A DNA stretch of 36,296 bases from an uncultured Bacteroides sp. (GCA_900544675.1 UQVZ01000033.1:1-36296), one strand, 5' to 3'. Counted from the stretch's first letter, positions 7,406-16,452 are shown. Notes: a model not told the origin generated them from the sequence alone. A program made the numbers and translations.

Positions 7406-10400
7406 TTATTCAGCTTTTTCATCGCTCCAATCCATAGCAGCCATACGCTTGTATGAATCGTAACGTTTCTTTGCCATCTTTTCGCAAGCAGCGAACAGGT
7501 CGGCAGCTTCTGTCGGATATTGTTTCATTACCGAAGCGAAACGTACTTCACCTTTCAGGTAATCCTGGAAGTTAGCCCAGTTCGGTTCTTTCGAGTCGAG
7601 CGAGAACGGATTCTTGCCTTCGTCTTCCAGAGCTGGGTTGAAGCGCCACAAGTGCCAGTAACCACATTCAACAGCCTTAGCTTCTTCTGCCTGGCTCTTA
7701 CCCATACCGGCTTTCAATCCGTGGTTGATACACGGAGCGTAAGCGATAACCAATGACGGTCCAGGATAAGCTTCAGCTTCGCGGATTGCTTTCAAAGTCT
7801 GAGCCTGGTCAGCGCCCATGGCAATCTGAGCTACATATACATAGCCGTAAGTAGTAGCAATCAGACCCAAGTCTTTCTTGCGTACACGCTTACCGGAAGC
7901 GGCAAACTTAGCGATGGCACCCAGCGGAGTAGCCTTAGAAGACTGACCGCCTGTGTTCGAGTAAACTTCGGTATCCAATACCAGGATGTTTACGTCTTCG
8001 CCCGAAGCGATTACATGGTCGAGACCTCCGTAACCGATATCGTAAGAAGCACCGTCACCACCGATAATCCATTGAGAACGCTTGATGAGGTAATCTTTGA
8101 ATTCGTAGATGGTAGCGCAGTTCGGACATTTGTCTTTAGCGGCTTCTACCAGCGGGATAATCTTTTCGGCAGCAGCTTTGCTCTTGTCGGCATCGTTGCG
8201 TCCGTCAATCCATTCCTGGAATGCTTCTTTATATTCAGCCGGAGTTTCTTCCGAAGCGATGGCAGCCTTCATGGCGTCTTCGATGCGGTTGCGCAGTTTC
8301 TTGTTGGCAAGTTCCATACCCAGACCGAATTCGCAGAAGTCTTCGAACAAAGAGTTAGCCCAAGCCGGACCCTGACCTTTTTCATTGGTAGTATACGGAG
8401 TAGAAGGAACTGAACCCGAGTAGATAGAAGAACATCCCGTTGCGTTAGATACCATTTCGCGGTCGCCGAACAACTGAGAAATCAGTTTTACATACGGAGT
8501 TTCACCACAACCCGAGCAAGCGCCGGAGAACTCAAACAGCGGAGTAGCGAACTGAGAGTTCTTCACATTCGACTTGATGTCTACCAAGTCTTGTTTGCTC
8601 TTCACGTTGTCTACGCAGTAAGTCCAATTGTCTGCTTCTGCCAATTGGCTTTCCAGGTGTTTCATGGTCAGAGCCTTGCCACCTTTCTTCGGATTGCCCG
8701 GACATACATCAGCACAGTTGCCGCAACCCAAGCAGTCGAGTACGTCTACCTGCATACGGAATGTCATGTCGGCGAACTGCTTGCCCACAGCTTTCAGCAT
8801 CGGGAAGTTTGCACCCTTCTGCTCTTCTGCGTCGAGAACGAACGGACGGATAGCAGCGTGAGGACAAACGTATGCACATTTGTTACACTGGATACAGTTT
8901 TCAGGATTCCATTCCGGAACGAAAGCAGCTACACCACGTTTTTCGTATTTAGCTGTTCCCTGATGCCAAGTACCGTCTTCGATGCCTTTGAATGCAGATA
9001 CAGGCAGCAAGTCACCGTCCTGAGCATTAATCGGACGAACTACTTCGTTGATGAATGCCGGATCATTGTTGGCTGCAGCCGGTTCTACTTCGAGGTTAGC
9101 CCAAGCCGGGTCAACGGTCAGTTGTTTGTATTCACCGCCGCGGTCAACCGCTGCATAGTTCTTGTTGACAACGTCTTCACCCTTCTTGCCGTAAGACTTC
9201 ACGATGAATTTCTTCATCTGCTCAACAGCCAAGTCTACAGGGATAACGCCTGTGATACGGAAGAATGCCGACTGCAGGATGGTGTTGGTGCGGTTGCCCA
9301 AACCGATTTCCTGAGCAATCTGAGTAGCGTTGATATAGTAAACGGTGATGTTGTTTTCTGCGAAATATTTCTTTACCTTGTTCGGCAGGTTCTTAGCCAG
9401 CTCGTCGCCTTCCCAGATTGTGTTCAACAGGAAAGTACCGTTCTTGCGCAGACCACGGGTTACGTCGTACATGTGCAGGTAAGCCTGAACGTGGCAAGCT
9501 ACGAAGTTCGGAGTAGTCACCAGGTAAGTAGAGTGAATCGGATGATCGCCGAAACGCAGGTGAGAGCAAGTGAAACCGCCTGACTTCTTCGAGTCGTAAG
9601 AGAAATAAGCCTGGCAATATTTGTCGGTATTGTCACCGATGATTTTTACAGAGTTCTTGTTGGCACCTACCGTACCGTCGGCACCCAAACCGTAGAATTT
9701 AGCTTCGAACACACCTTCTGCACCGAGAGCGATTTCTTCTTTCTGAGGCAGAGAAGTGAAAGTCACGTCATCCACAATACCGATAGTGAAGTGGTCTTTC
9801 GGCATCGGGAGTTCGAGGTTTTCGTATACTGACAGAATCTGAGCCGGAGTAGTGTCTTTCGAACCCAGACCATAACGTCCGCCTACAATCAACGGGGCGT
9901 TTTCCTGTCCGTAGAATACGTCTTTTACATCCAGATACAACGGTTCGCCGTTTGAACCCGGTTCTTTTGTACGGTCGAGTACAGCGATGCGTTTCACGGT
10001 CTTGGGCACTTTAGCCAGGAAGTGCTTGGCCGAGAACGGACGATACAGGTGAACAGCCACCATACCTACCTTCTTGCCCTGAGCGGTCAGATAGTCGATA
10101 GCTTCGCGGGTAGCTTCGGTTACCGAACCCATAGCGATGATGATGTTTTCGGCATCGTCAGCACCATAGTAATCGAACAGACCGTAGTTGCGACCTGTAA
10201 TTTTGTTGATTTCGTTGATATATTCTTCTACGATAGCCGGAACAGCTTCGTAGTACGGATTGCATGATTCTCTGTGTTGGAAGAAGTGGTCGGGGTTTTC
10301 AGCCATACCGCGTGCTACCGGTTTGTTCGGAGTCAGTGCACGTTCACGGAATTCAGCCAATGCTTTTTGGTCGATAAGCGGAGCGAGGTCTTCGTTGTCC

Positions 10401-10963
10401 AGCTTTTCAATCTTCTGGATTTCGTGAGAAGTACGGAAACCGTCGAAGAAGTTAACGAACGGTACGCGAGACTTGATGGTAGCCAAGTGAGCTACACCAG
10501 CCAAATCCATTACTTCCTGTACAGAGCCTTCGCACAGCATGGCGAAACCAGTCTGACGAGTTGACATAACGTCCTGATGGTCGCCGAAGATACACAGTGC
10601 GTGAGAAGCCAGTGTACGTGCTGATACATGGAATACGCAAGGCAGCAATTCACCTGCAATCTTGTACATATTCGGAATCATCAGCAACAGACCCTGAGAA
10701 GCAGTATAAGTAGTAGTCAATGCACCAGCCTGAAGAGAACCGTGAACCGCACCGGCTGCACCGCCTTCAGATTGCATTTCTTGTACCAAAACAGTTTCGC
10801 CGAAGATGTTTTTACGACCTGCGGCAGCCCATTCGTCTACGTGCTCTGCCATGGTAGACGACGGAGTGATGGGGTAGATAGCGGCTACTTCCGTAAACAT
10901 GTACGAAATGTGAGCAGCAGCTTCGTTACCATCACAAGTGATAAATTTTTTTTGTTTAGTCAT
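7406..10963 (-). CDS. nifJ: pyruvate:ferredoxin (flavodoxin) oxidoreductase
   Basis: The 1185-residue homodimer-type enzyme oxidises pyruvate plus CoA to acetyl-CoA and CO2 and reduces ferredoxin; it is central to anaerobic fermentation. The N-terminal pyruvate domain (EAAAHISYMFTEVAAIYPITPSSTMAEHVDEWAA, given here only as the region 12-46) is followed by the middle domain and the EKR region. Two [4Fe-4S] motifs are present: CIQCNKCAYVCP from Cys690 and CLGCGNCADVCP from Cys744, as in Desulfovibrio PFOR. The third cluster and TPP domain show CSGCGETPYVK and GDGASYDIGYGG, then NTGGQSSKATPLG. Length is typical and the gene is intact. It lies 54 bp downstream of the ATPase gene on the same strand and probably has its own promoter. 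Confidence 0.97.
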   Translation of the reverse strand: MTKQKKFITCDGNEAAAHISYMFTEVAAIYPITPSSTMAEHVDEWAAAGRKNIFGETVLVQEMQSEGGAAGAVHGSLQAGALTTTYTASQGLLLMIPNMYKIAGELLPCVFHVSARTLASHALCIFGDHQDVMSTRQTGFAMLCEGSVQEVMDLAGVAHLATIKSRVPFVNFFDGFRTSHEIQKIEKLDNEDLAPLIDQKALAEFRERALTPNKPVARGMAENPDHFFQHRESCNPYYEAVPAIVEEYINEINKITGRNYGLFDYYGADDAENIIIAMGSVTEATREAIDYLTAQGKKVGMVAVHLYRPFSAKHFLAKVPKTVKRIAVLDRTKEPGSNGEPLYLDVKDVFYGQENAPLIVGGRYGLGSKDTTPAQILSVYENLELPMPKDHFTIGIVDDVTFTSLPQKEEIALGAEGVFEAKFYGLGADGTVGANKNSVKIIGDNTDKYCQAYFSYDSKKSGGFTCSHLRFGDHPIHSTYLVTTPNFVACHVQAYLHMYDVTRGLRKNGTFLLNTIWEGDELAKNLPNKVKKYFAENNITVYYINATQIAQEIGLGNRTNTILQSAFFRITGVIPVDLAVEQMKKFIVKSYGKKGEDVVNKNYAAVDRGGEYKQLTVDPAWANLEVEPAAANNDPAFINEVVRPINAQDGDLLPVSAFKGIEDGTWHQGTAKYEKRGVAAFVPEWNPENCIQCNKCAYVCPHAAIRPFVLDAEEQKGANFPMLKAVGKQFADMTFRMQVDVLDCLGCGNCADVCPGNPKKGGKALTMKHLESQLAEADNWTYCVDNVKSKQDLVDIKSNVKNSQFATPLFEFSGACSGCGETPYVKLISQLFGDREMVSNATGCSSIYSGSVPSTPYTTNEKGQGPAWANSLFEDFCEFGLGMELANKKLRNRIEDAMKAAIASEETPAEYKEAFQEWIDGRNDADKSKAAAEKIIPLVEAAKDKCPNCATIYEFKDYLIKRSQWIIGGDGASYDIGYGGLDHVIASGEDVNILVLDTEVYSNTGGQSSKATPLGAIAKFAASGKRVRKKDLGLIATTYGYVYVAQIAMGADQAQTLKAIREAEAYPGPSLVIAYAPCINHGLKAGMGKSQAEEAKAVECGYWHLWRFNPALEDEGKNPFSLDSKEPNWANFQDYLKGEVRFASVMKQYPTEAADLFAACEKMAKKRYDSYKRMAAMDWSDEKAE

Positions 10964-10989
10964 ACAATTACTAATTATATTATTAGGTA

Positions 10990-11021
10990 ATAAAATATCG
11001 TCTCCTTTTTCCCTTTGTCAA
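10990..11021 (-). promoter_or_regulatory. possible nifJ promoter overlapping the upstream stop codon
   Basis: On the minus strand TTG (11019-11021), a 21-bp gap and TATTTTAT (10990-10997) give a near-consensus promoter; the last -7 base is T instead of G. The -33 box overlaps the stop codon (11018-11020) of the ATPase gene. This would allow independent nifJ expression despite the short gap. Confidence 0.4.
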
Positions 11022-12196
11022 TACAGGAAGCCGAACAGCCACAGCGGAATCTGATTGCCGTGTCCCAGTTCGGTCCGGTGCATGGCGTAGTACACGCCGG
11101 GATTGCTCTTTATCTTATATCCTTCGCCGCAGATGCGGAAATTCAGGTTTCCGTCTACCAGGAACGAAGTGCCTTTCTCGCCCTTGTTTACCTTGTGGTC
11201 TTTCCACAACGAGTTGACGAAGAAGGTTTCCAACACGTCTTGTTCCTCCACTTTCACCGGATAGATGCTGTACATCAGGTTGGTGTTGTGCATCATGATT
11301 TTTGCCGGTTTCTTGGGGAACACTTCTCCTTTCGGATATACCATGTTTATCAGCCGCGCGTCGGCAAGGTATTTGATGTAATTCATCACCGTGGCGCGCG
11401 AAGTCTGGATGTCCGAAGCCAGTTGGCTGATGTTGGGAGCAACCGGTCCGTCTACAGCCAACAAATATAATAATTTTTTTATTTTCGAGAGGTATTTCAG
11501 CTCAATTTGTTTGATGAGAAGAATATCTACTTCAATCATCATGTTCATTGTCTTCAGCAGATTCTCCGAGAAGTTCCGTTTTTCCAGGAAAAAAGGGTAG
11601 AATCCGTGGTGGATATAGTCTTGGAAATAATTGAGCGGATTGATGTGCGGAAGGATGGTTTTCGCGATATGTTCGTGTCCAGTCAGGATTTCGTCGAGCG
11701 TATAGGACGAAAAGTGATTGCCTGTCTGCAGGTTGAGGAACTCGCGGAACGAAAAGCCGCGCAGGTTGTACGACTGCACGATGCCGTTCAGTTCGGGATT
11801 CTCTTCTTTCAGCCGCATTACCGAAGAGCCGGTGAAGACAATCTTCAGGTGGGGATAACGGTCGTAGCATGTGCGCAGGTCGTGGCTCCATTGCGGAAGT
11901 TTGAATACTTGGTCGATAAGAAGCACCTTCCCGCCACGCTTCACAAACTCGCCGGCAAAGTTGACCAGGCTGTGTTGCGAAAAATAGAAATTGTTCATGT
12001 TGACAAACAGGCACGAACGGTCGAAACCGAATTTTTCCTTAGCATATTGCAATAGAAACGTAGTCTTCCCTACACCGCGTGTACCTTTAATGCCAATAAG
12101 GCGGGCGTTCCAGTCTATTTCGTCCATCAAGTCGCGGCGTACGGGGGCATTGGTATGCTCAACCAGGTAATTATGTGTTCTGTAGAATGCTTCCAT
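11018..12196 (-). CDS. AAA-family ATPase with DUF4143 C-terminal domain
   Basis: The 392-residue protein has an AAA_14-type NTPase domain. Walker A is GTRGVGKTT at 38-46. The Walker B strand VLLIDQVFKL carries Asp95 followed by Gln96, where most relatives have Glu. A sensor-like IVFTGSS follows. The C-terminal part has a winged-helix-like segment (ISQLASDIQTSRATVMNYIKYL) and a DUF4143-type domain expected to be nuclease-like (NSLWKDHKVNKGEKGTSFLVDG). The family is abundant in Bacteroides and its role is not established. Upstream on the minus strand is a full-consensus promoter. The neighbouring nifJ gives no functional hint. Confidence 0.85.
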   Translation of the reverse strand: MEAFYRTHNYLVEHTNAPVRRDLMDEIDWNARLIGIKGTRGVGKTTFLLQYAKEKFGFDRSCLFVNMNNFYFSQHSLVNFAGEFVKRGGKVLLIDQVFKLPQWSHDLRTCYDRYPHLKIVFTGSSVMRLKEENPELNGIVQSYNLRGFSFREFLNLQTGNHFSSYTLDEILTGHEHIAKTILPHINPLNYFQDYIHHGFYPFFLEKRNFSENLLKTMNMMIEVDILLIKQIELKYLSKIKKLLYLLAVDGPVAPNISQLASDIQTSRATVMNYIKYLADARLINMVYPKGEVFPKKPAKIMMHNTNLMYSIYPVKVEEQDVLETFFVNSLWKDHKVNKGEKGTSFLVDGNLNFRICGEGYKIKSNPGVYYAMHRTELGHGNQIPLWLFGFLY

Positions 12197-12216
12197 GAAT
12201 TTCGATTTCTTCGGTG

Positions 12217-12247
12217 CAAATATACTAATAGTTCATTAATTTGCAAA
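12217..12247 (-). promoter_or_regulatory. consensus promoter for the AAA/DUF4143 ATPase gene
   Basis: On the minus strand TTTG (12244-12247), a 19-bp spacer and TATATTTG (12217-12224) match the Bacteroidetes consensus exactly, about 20 bp before the start codon. Confidence 0.65.
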
Positions 12248-12279
12248 CTGGAGTTATCAAAATAATTATTTTTTTCGCG

Positions 12280-12287
12280 TAACTTTG
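12280..12287 (+). promoter_or_regulatory. -7 box for the ATP-grasp-like gene
   Basis: TAACTTTG matches TAnnTTTG exactly; the -33 element is weak. It overlaps the most upstream in-frame ATG (12285), which argues that translation starts further in, at 12309, 12327 or 12333. Confidence 0.5.
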
Positions 12288-12332
12288 TGCAGTATTATCA
12301 GAAACATTATGCCCGAAGCAGAGAGTATGTGT

Positions 12333-13514
12333 ATGAAAGAAACGGTTTACCTTTTCAATCCGGAGAACGATATGGCGCTTGCCAATTTCACTCCTTATTA
12401 TAAAGTGCCCGCCGGAATCAGGCAGATGGCTGCCGACCTTTCGGTGTTGCCTGCCTGGTATGCTCCTGCAGGAAGTATCGTCAAGTTGCCTTCGGCAGAG
12501 CGGATGCTTTGGTGGGAGGAGCTTTGCAACGGGCAGATGGATTTCCCCGAAGTGTTTATGACCACAATGTATCCGTCTTTGCCTTGGTCGCCATGGGGCT
12601 GGAGTCCGGCATTGGTCCATGCGTTGCGGCAAGCCGGCGTATCCGGTGAGGTGCTTCCTTCAGCAGAAACCTTACAGACTATCCGTCTCCTTTCTGCCCG
12701 GACGAGTAGTGTAGCGGTATTGCGGCAGGTAGCGATGGGGAAAGAGGTGTGCGGAGAAGTGGCGGTGTGCCATACCTTGGAAGAAGTGAAAGGTCGCTTG
12801 GATGCATGGGGCAGATGTGTCTTGAAAGCTCCCTGGTCGGGAAGCGGGCGTGGATTGGCTTTTGTTACCCGTAACACCTGGACGGCTTCGCTGGAAGGCT
12901 GGGCAGCACGTATTCTTCGTACGCAAGGAGCAATAACGATAGAGCCTATATATAATAAGGTGTGCGATTTTGCTATGGAGTTTCATGTCGATGAATTAGG
13001 AAGCGTTACTTTTGCCGGTTATTCGTTTTTCGAGACTGATGCCTTCGGCAATTACAAAGGCAATCTTCTGGCTTCCGATGTGGAGATAGAGCGAAGGCTG
13101 GGCACATACGTTCCGTGCGGTATGTTGCATGAAATACGTCATCGGTTGCTGGAAGTGTTACCCGGTTGGTTGGGAGGAGGTTATATCGGCTATTTAGGTG
13201 TCGATATGATGGTTTGTCAGGAGAATGGTTATGTGGTCCATCCGTGTGTGGAAATCAATTTGCGGATGAATATGGGGGTGCTTTCACGTCTTTTTTTCGA
13301 CCGTTATGCCCATCCGTTTGCCCGAGGCCGTTTTGTCATTGAGCATTATCCGGCTTCGGGAGAAGCTATGGATTTTCATTCTCGGATGCGGGAAGAACAT
13401 CCAGTCTTGTTGCAGGAAGAGAGGCTGATGACTGGGTATGTCTCGCTTACTCCTGTAAACGAGGATACCCGTTATCAAGCGTATGTGTTATTCGAAGCTA
13501 ACTTCATTGGTTAA
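12333..13514 (+). CDS. uncharacterised ATP-grasp-like protein
   Basis: The soluble protein has about 393 residues if started at the ATG at 12333 (MKETVYLFNPENDMAL); 12309 and 12327 are alternatives. There is no signal peptide. The N-terminal half contains YLFNPENDMALANFTPYY and WGWSPALVHALRQAG. The C-terminal half has ATP-grasp-like features: the nucleotide-binding Lys and Gly-rich loop in VLKAPWSGSGRGL, the strand pair IEPIYNKVCDFAMEF, and an acidic metal-binding end VHPCVEINLRMNMG. I know of no characterised member with this N-terminus; Bacteroidales homologues are generally called hypothetical. ATP-grasp enzymes ligate a carboxylate to an amine or thiol; the substrate here is unknown. The stop codon abuts the 22-bp repeat array. 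Confidence 0.75.
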   Translation: MKETVYLFNPENDMALANFTPYYKVPAGIRQMAADLSVLPAWYAPAGSIVKLPSAERMLWWEELCNGQMDFPEVFMTTMYPSLPWSPWGWSPALVHALRQAGVSGEVLPSAETLQTIRLLSARTSSVAVLRQVAMGKEVCGEVAVCHTLEEVKGRLDAWGRCVLKAPWSGSGRGLAFVTRNTWTASLEGWAARILRTQGAITIEPIYNKVCDFAMEFHVDELGSVTFAGYSFFETDAFGNYKGNLLASDVEIERRLGTYVPCGMLHEIRHRLLEVLPGWLGGGYIGYLGVDMMVCQENGYVVHPCVEINLRMNMGVLSRLFFDRYAHPFARGRFVIEHYPASGEAMDFHSRMREEHPVLLQEERLMTGYVSLTPVNEDTRYQAYVLFEANFIG

Positions 13515-13515
13515 C

Positions 13516-13637
13516 GCACCTATGTGCATTGGCTGATGCACCTAAGTGCGTTGGCTGTTGCACTTAGCTGCGTTGGTCGATGCACCTAGGTGCGTTAGCT
13601 GATGAACCTAGGTGCATTTCTGTTTGCATATACTTGC
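13516..13637. repeat. 22-bp tandem array of 12-bp palindromes, six units
   Basis: Six copies related to GCACCTAGGTGC start at 13516, 13538, 13560, 13582, 13604 and 13626, an exact 22-bp period. The fourth copy is a perfect palindrome; the others differ by one to several bases and the sixth is the most diverged. The 10-bp linkers of the first four are alike (GTTGGCTGAT-like). The array begins 1 bp after the stop codon of the ATP-grasp-like gene and ends 27 bp before the convergent nucleotidase gene. It may act as a terminator or protein-binding array; its function is unknown. Confidence 0.85.
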
Positions 13638-13664
13638 CTTTTGTCAGCTCTCTAAGTGAATCGT

Positions 13665-15389
13665 TTACTTGAAAAGGATTTCCCGGTCGCGCTCTGAGGC
13701 TGGCTTGGTCCATTCTTCGGGCACGAAACGCCATTGGTTCAGGGGGTGTGGGTCGAGCGTCTTTACTTCCTCGATGCGTTTCATCAGGTAATAGCGCAGG
13801 TCTTTCTCGGTAGCACGGACGATGCGTTTGGCGAGTTCCGCTTTCGGGATGCCTGCTCCTTTGGTCAGCAGGTCGCCCCCTCCGTTGCCGCGATAAGAAT
13901 TGATGGCTACGGTATAAGTGCGGTCGAGGTCGAACGGAGTGCCGTCTGCCAGGCTGGTAATGGTGATTTTCTTGCCTTCGGGCTGGGTGACATCTACCGT
14001 ATAAAGGATGCCTGCTGCCGAATCGAAATTGAAACTGGGGTTCTTGAGACGTCCGAATCCTTCGTCTTGGTCGTTCAATAAAAGCAGGTGGTCATCGGGC
14101 GATTGCATCCGGTTGGTCCATAAGGCATACGACATTTCGAGGACTCCTTTGATTTCACGTCCGGTCAACCGCATGGTGTAGAGCAGGTTCTCGTATTTGT
14201 AGAGATTGAACATGTCGCTTACGTAGATGTCTCCCTCCTTGATTTCGGCACGGAAGGAGAGGGGAGCGCAGAAGGAGATATCGGCTCCGGTGATGTCAAG
14301 CTGGAGCTGGTGAATCAGGTCGACGAATGCCGACGGGCCGAAGAATGCGTCCTGGGTGGTAATGGTATTCCGGATGGAACCTATCTTGCGCGACACGAAG
14401 CGAAGCGTGGCTTGGTATTGCGGGTCGAATGTCTGCATGAATGCTTCATCAATCGGGAGCGAGGTGACATCGCTCAGCTTGCCTTCTACGGACTTATGCA
14501 GGATTTTCCCATCCTTACGGGTTACCTTTACCGTTACGTCTGCTATGGCACGGGCAGCATTGGCGGGATTGATGAGCAAGACAGAGTCGCCCGCTACATT
14601 GCATATTTTCTTGCACAGGCGGCGATGGTCGTGCCCCATAAATACGACATCAAAGCCCGGAATGTTGCGTGCCACTATTTCCGACCCGTTCTCTATCACG
14701 TTGTCCAGTGTGTTGCCTTCCGGTCCGGCATGGAAGAGTCCGACCAGTATGTCGGGATGCTCTTGCCGGCGGATGATTTCGGTCCAGCGGCGCGCGCAGG
14801 TTTCCATGTCTTCAAAACGCAGTCCGCTCCACATGGTTTCGGGAAGCCACGAGGGTATGGCAGGAGTTATCAGCCCCAGTACGGCGACGCGTATGCCGTC
14901 CCGCTCGAATATACGGTAGGGAGGCAAGTAAGGCTCGCCCGTGCGTTGGTCGATGATGTTGGCTCCCAGCATGGGGAAGTGGCATTGGCTTATCCAGCGG
15001 TCGTACACGGCATGTCCGGTCTCGATGTCGTGGTTTCCCATGTTGGCTACGTCGCATTTCAGGTAATCCAGCATGGCGGCACATACGTGGGTAGAAGCCG
15101 TATCGATGTAATTATAATAGTAGGCGACGGGTTGTCCTTGCAAAATGTCACCGTTATCCATCAGCAGGGCATTGTCTCCATACTGCTTGCGTTGCTCGTT
15201 GACGAAGGTGGATATGCGTGCCAGACTTCCTTTCTGAGGCTGGCGTGTAATGAAGTCGTATGGGAAATAAGCCCCGTGTATATCGCTTGTTTCCAGTAGT
15301 TTGATGGTGGTGGTCTCTTCGCTTGAAGCGTATGCGCCAAGCAGGCTTCCGGTGCAGCATAAAGCCATAAGATAATGTCGGATTTTCAT
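13665..15389 (-). CDS. secreted 5'-nucleotidase/CpdB-family phosphoesterase
   Basis: The 574-residue protein starts at 15389, giving the signal peptide MKIRHYLMALCCTGSLLGAYA; an upstream in-frame ATG at 15434 adds residues ahead of it. The metallophosphatase domain shows LETSDIHG, DNGDILQGQP, MGNHDIE and FMGHDHRR. The 5_nucleotid_C domain contains the substrate-binding segment INSYRGNGGGDLL, closest to the 2',3'-cyclic nucleotide 2'-phosphodiesterase/3'-nucleotidase (CpdB) branch. It would salvage nucleotides in the periplasm. A UshA-like 5'-nucleotidase specificity cannot be excluded. It is divergent from cbpA and converges on the ATP-grasp-like gene. Confidence 0.88.
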   Translation of the reverse strand: MKIRHYLMALCCTGSLLGAYASSEETTTIKLLETSDIHGAYFPYDFITRQPQKGSLARISTFVNEQRKQYGDNALLMDNGDILQGQPVAYYYNYIDTASTHVCAAMLDYLKCDVANMGNHDIETGHAVYDRWISQCHFPMLGANIIDQRTGEPYLPPYRIFERDGIRVAVLGLITPAIPSWLPETMWSGLRFEDMETCARRWTEIIRRQEHPDILVGLFHAGPEGNTLDNVIENGSEIVARNIPGFDVVFMGHDHRRLCKKICNVAGDSVLLINPANAARAIADVTVKVTRKDGKILHKSVEGKLSDVTSLPIDEAFMQTFDPQYQATLRFVSRKIGSIRNTITTQDAFFGPSAFVDLIHQLQLDITGADISFCAPLSFRAEIKEGDIYVSDMFNLYKYENLLYTMRLTGREIKGVLEMSYALWTNRMQSPDDHLLLLNDQDEGFGRLKNPSFNFDSAAGILYTVDVTQPEGKKITITSLADGTPFDLDRTYTVAINSYRGNGGGDLLTKGAGIPKAELAKRIVRATEKDLRYYLMKRIEEVKTLDPHPLNQWRFVPEEWTKPASERDREILFK

Positions 15390-15431
15390 AAGTTCAGCAT
15401 GTTTAGTAATGTGACAATTTGTCGGTTTGTG

Positions 15432-15439
15432 CAAAGATA
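15432..15439 (-). promoter_or_regulatory. -7 promoter box for the nucleotidase gene
   Basis: The minus strand reads TATCTTTG, an exact TAnnTTTG match about 42 bp before the start codon; no clear -33 element. On the other strand TATACTTTGC at 15461-15470 resembles a degenerate -7 box for cbpA. Confidence 0.45.
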
Positions 15440-15501
15440 GTTAAAATAATGTGGTTGGCATATACTTTGCGTTCCCTTAACGTAAAAAAACAACTGACTA
15501 T

Positions 15502-16452
15502 ATGGCTTACATAGACTATTACAACATTCTGGGAGTTGACAAAACGGCAACTCAGGATGATATCAAGAAAGCATTCCGTAAGTTGGCACGTAAATATCAC
15601 CCGGACCTGAACCCGAACGACCCGAGCGCCAAGGAGAAGTTTCAGGCGATAAACGAAGCCAACGAGGTATTGAGTGACCCTGAGAAGCGTAAGAAATACG
15701 ATGCTTATGGGGAAAACTGGAAGCATGCCGACGAGTTTGAAGCGCAGCGGAAGGCATATCAAGCCCAGCAGGGAGGACCCGGAGGCAGTGAATACTGGTA
15801 TTCCACAGACGGACAGCACTTCACCAGCGGCTTTGGCGGAGCGGGCATGCATGGCTTTGGCGGTAATGCCAGCGGATTCTCTGATTTCTTCGAGGAATTG
15901 TTCGGTCACGGAAGCAGGACTGCCGGCGGACGTGGAAGAGGTGCGTTCCGCGGACAGGATATCGAGGCGGAACTGCCGCTTACGCTTCGTGAGGCGGCGG
16001 TTACACACAAGCAGACCTTTACTGTAGGCGGCGAAACGCTTCGGATTACGGTGCCTGCCGGTGTGGCAAACGGGCAAGTCATCAAGCTGAAGGGCCACGG
16101 AGGCAAGGGAACCAACGGAGGACCTGCGGGCGACTTGTATATTACTTTTGTGATAAGTGACGACCCGGTGTTCAAACGGAAAGAGAATGACCTTTATACC
16201 AACGTGAACATCGACCTTTATACCGCTGTATTGGGCGGGGAAGTCACGGTAAATACCCTCGACGGGCAGGTAAAGCTGAAAGTACGTCCGGGTACGCAGA
16301 ACGATGCGATGGTTCGCCTGAAAGGCAAAGGTTTCCCTGTCTACAAGCAGGAAGGAAGCTTCGGCGACCTGATTGTGACCTACCATGTGACCATCCCGAC
16401 TTCGCTTACGGAACATCAGAAAGACTTGTTCAGGGAATTGCAAAAAGGATAA
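15502..16452 (+). CDS. cbpA: DnaJ-family co-chaperone CbpA
   Basis: The 316-residue type II J-protein has an N-terminal J domain (residues 4-70: DYYNILGVDKTATQDDI, the HPD motif in KYHPDLNP). A Gly-rich G/F-like linker (about 90-150) and the two DnaJ C-terminal beta-barrel domains follow (GQDIEAELPLTLREAA, GDLYITFVI). The Cys-rich zinc-finger of DnaJ is absent, as in CbpA. It stimulates DnaK ATPase and binds unfolded substrates; E. coli CbpA also binds curved DNA. Its modulator CbpM follows 87 bp downstream, which supports the assignment over DnaJ itself. Confidence 0.92.
   Translation: MAYIDYYNILGVDKTATQDDIKKAFRKLARKYHPDLNPNDPSAKEKFQAINEANEVLSDPEKRKKYDAYGENWKHADEFEAQRKAYQAQQGGPGGSEYWYSTDGQHFTSGFGGAGMHGFGGNASGFSDFFEELFGHGSRTAGGRGRGAFRGQDIEAELPLTLREAAVTHKQTFTVGGETLRITVPAGVANGQVIKLKGHGGKGTNGGPAGDLYITFVISDDPVFKRKENDLYTNVNIDLYTAVLGGEVTVNTLDGQVKLKVRPGTQNDAMVRLKGKGFPVYKQEGSFGDLIVTYHVTIPTSLTEHQKDLFRELQKG

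Noticed and set aside
8591..9583. 330-codon open frame antisense to nifJ
   Set aside because: The Cys/Val/Phe-rich composition is a reverse-strand shadow of nifJ; no RBS or domain.
13516..13637. CRISPR array
   Set aside because: Linkers are only 10 bp and themselves similar, the repeats are short palindromes, and there are no cas genes.
15403..16443. 346-codon open frame antisense to cbpA
   Set aside because: It mirrors the well-supported J-protein gene, has no signal of a known family and reflects codon bias of the true strand.
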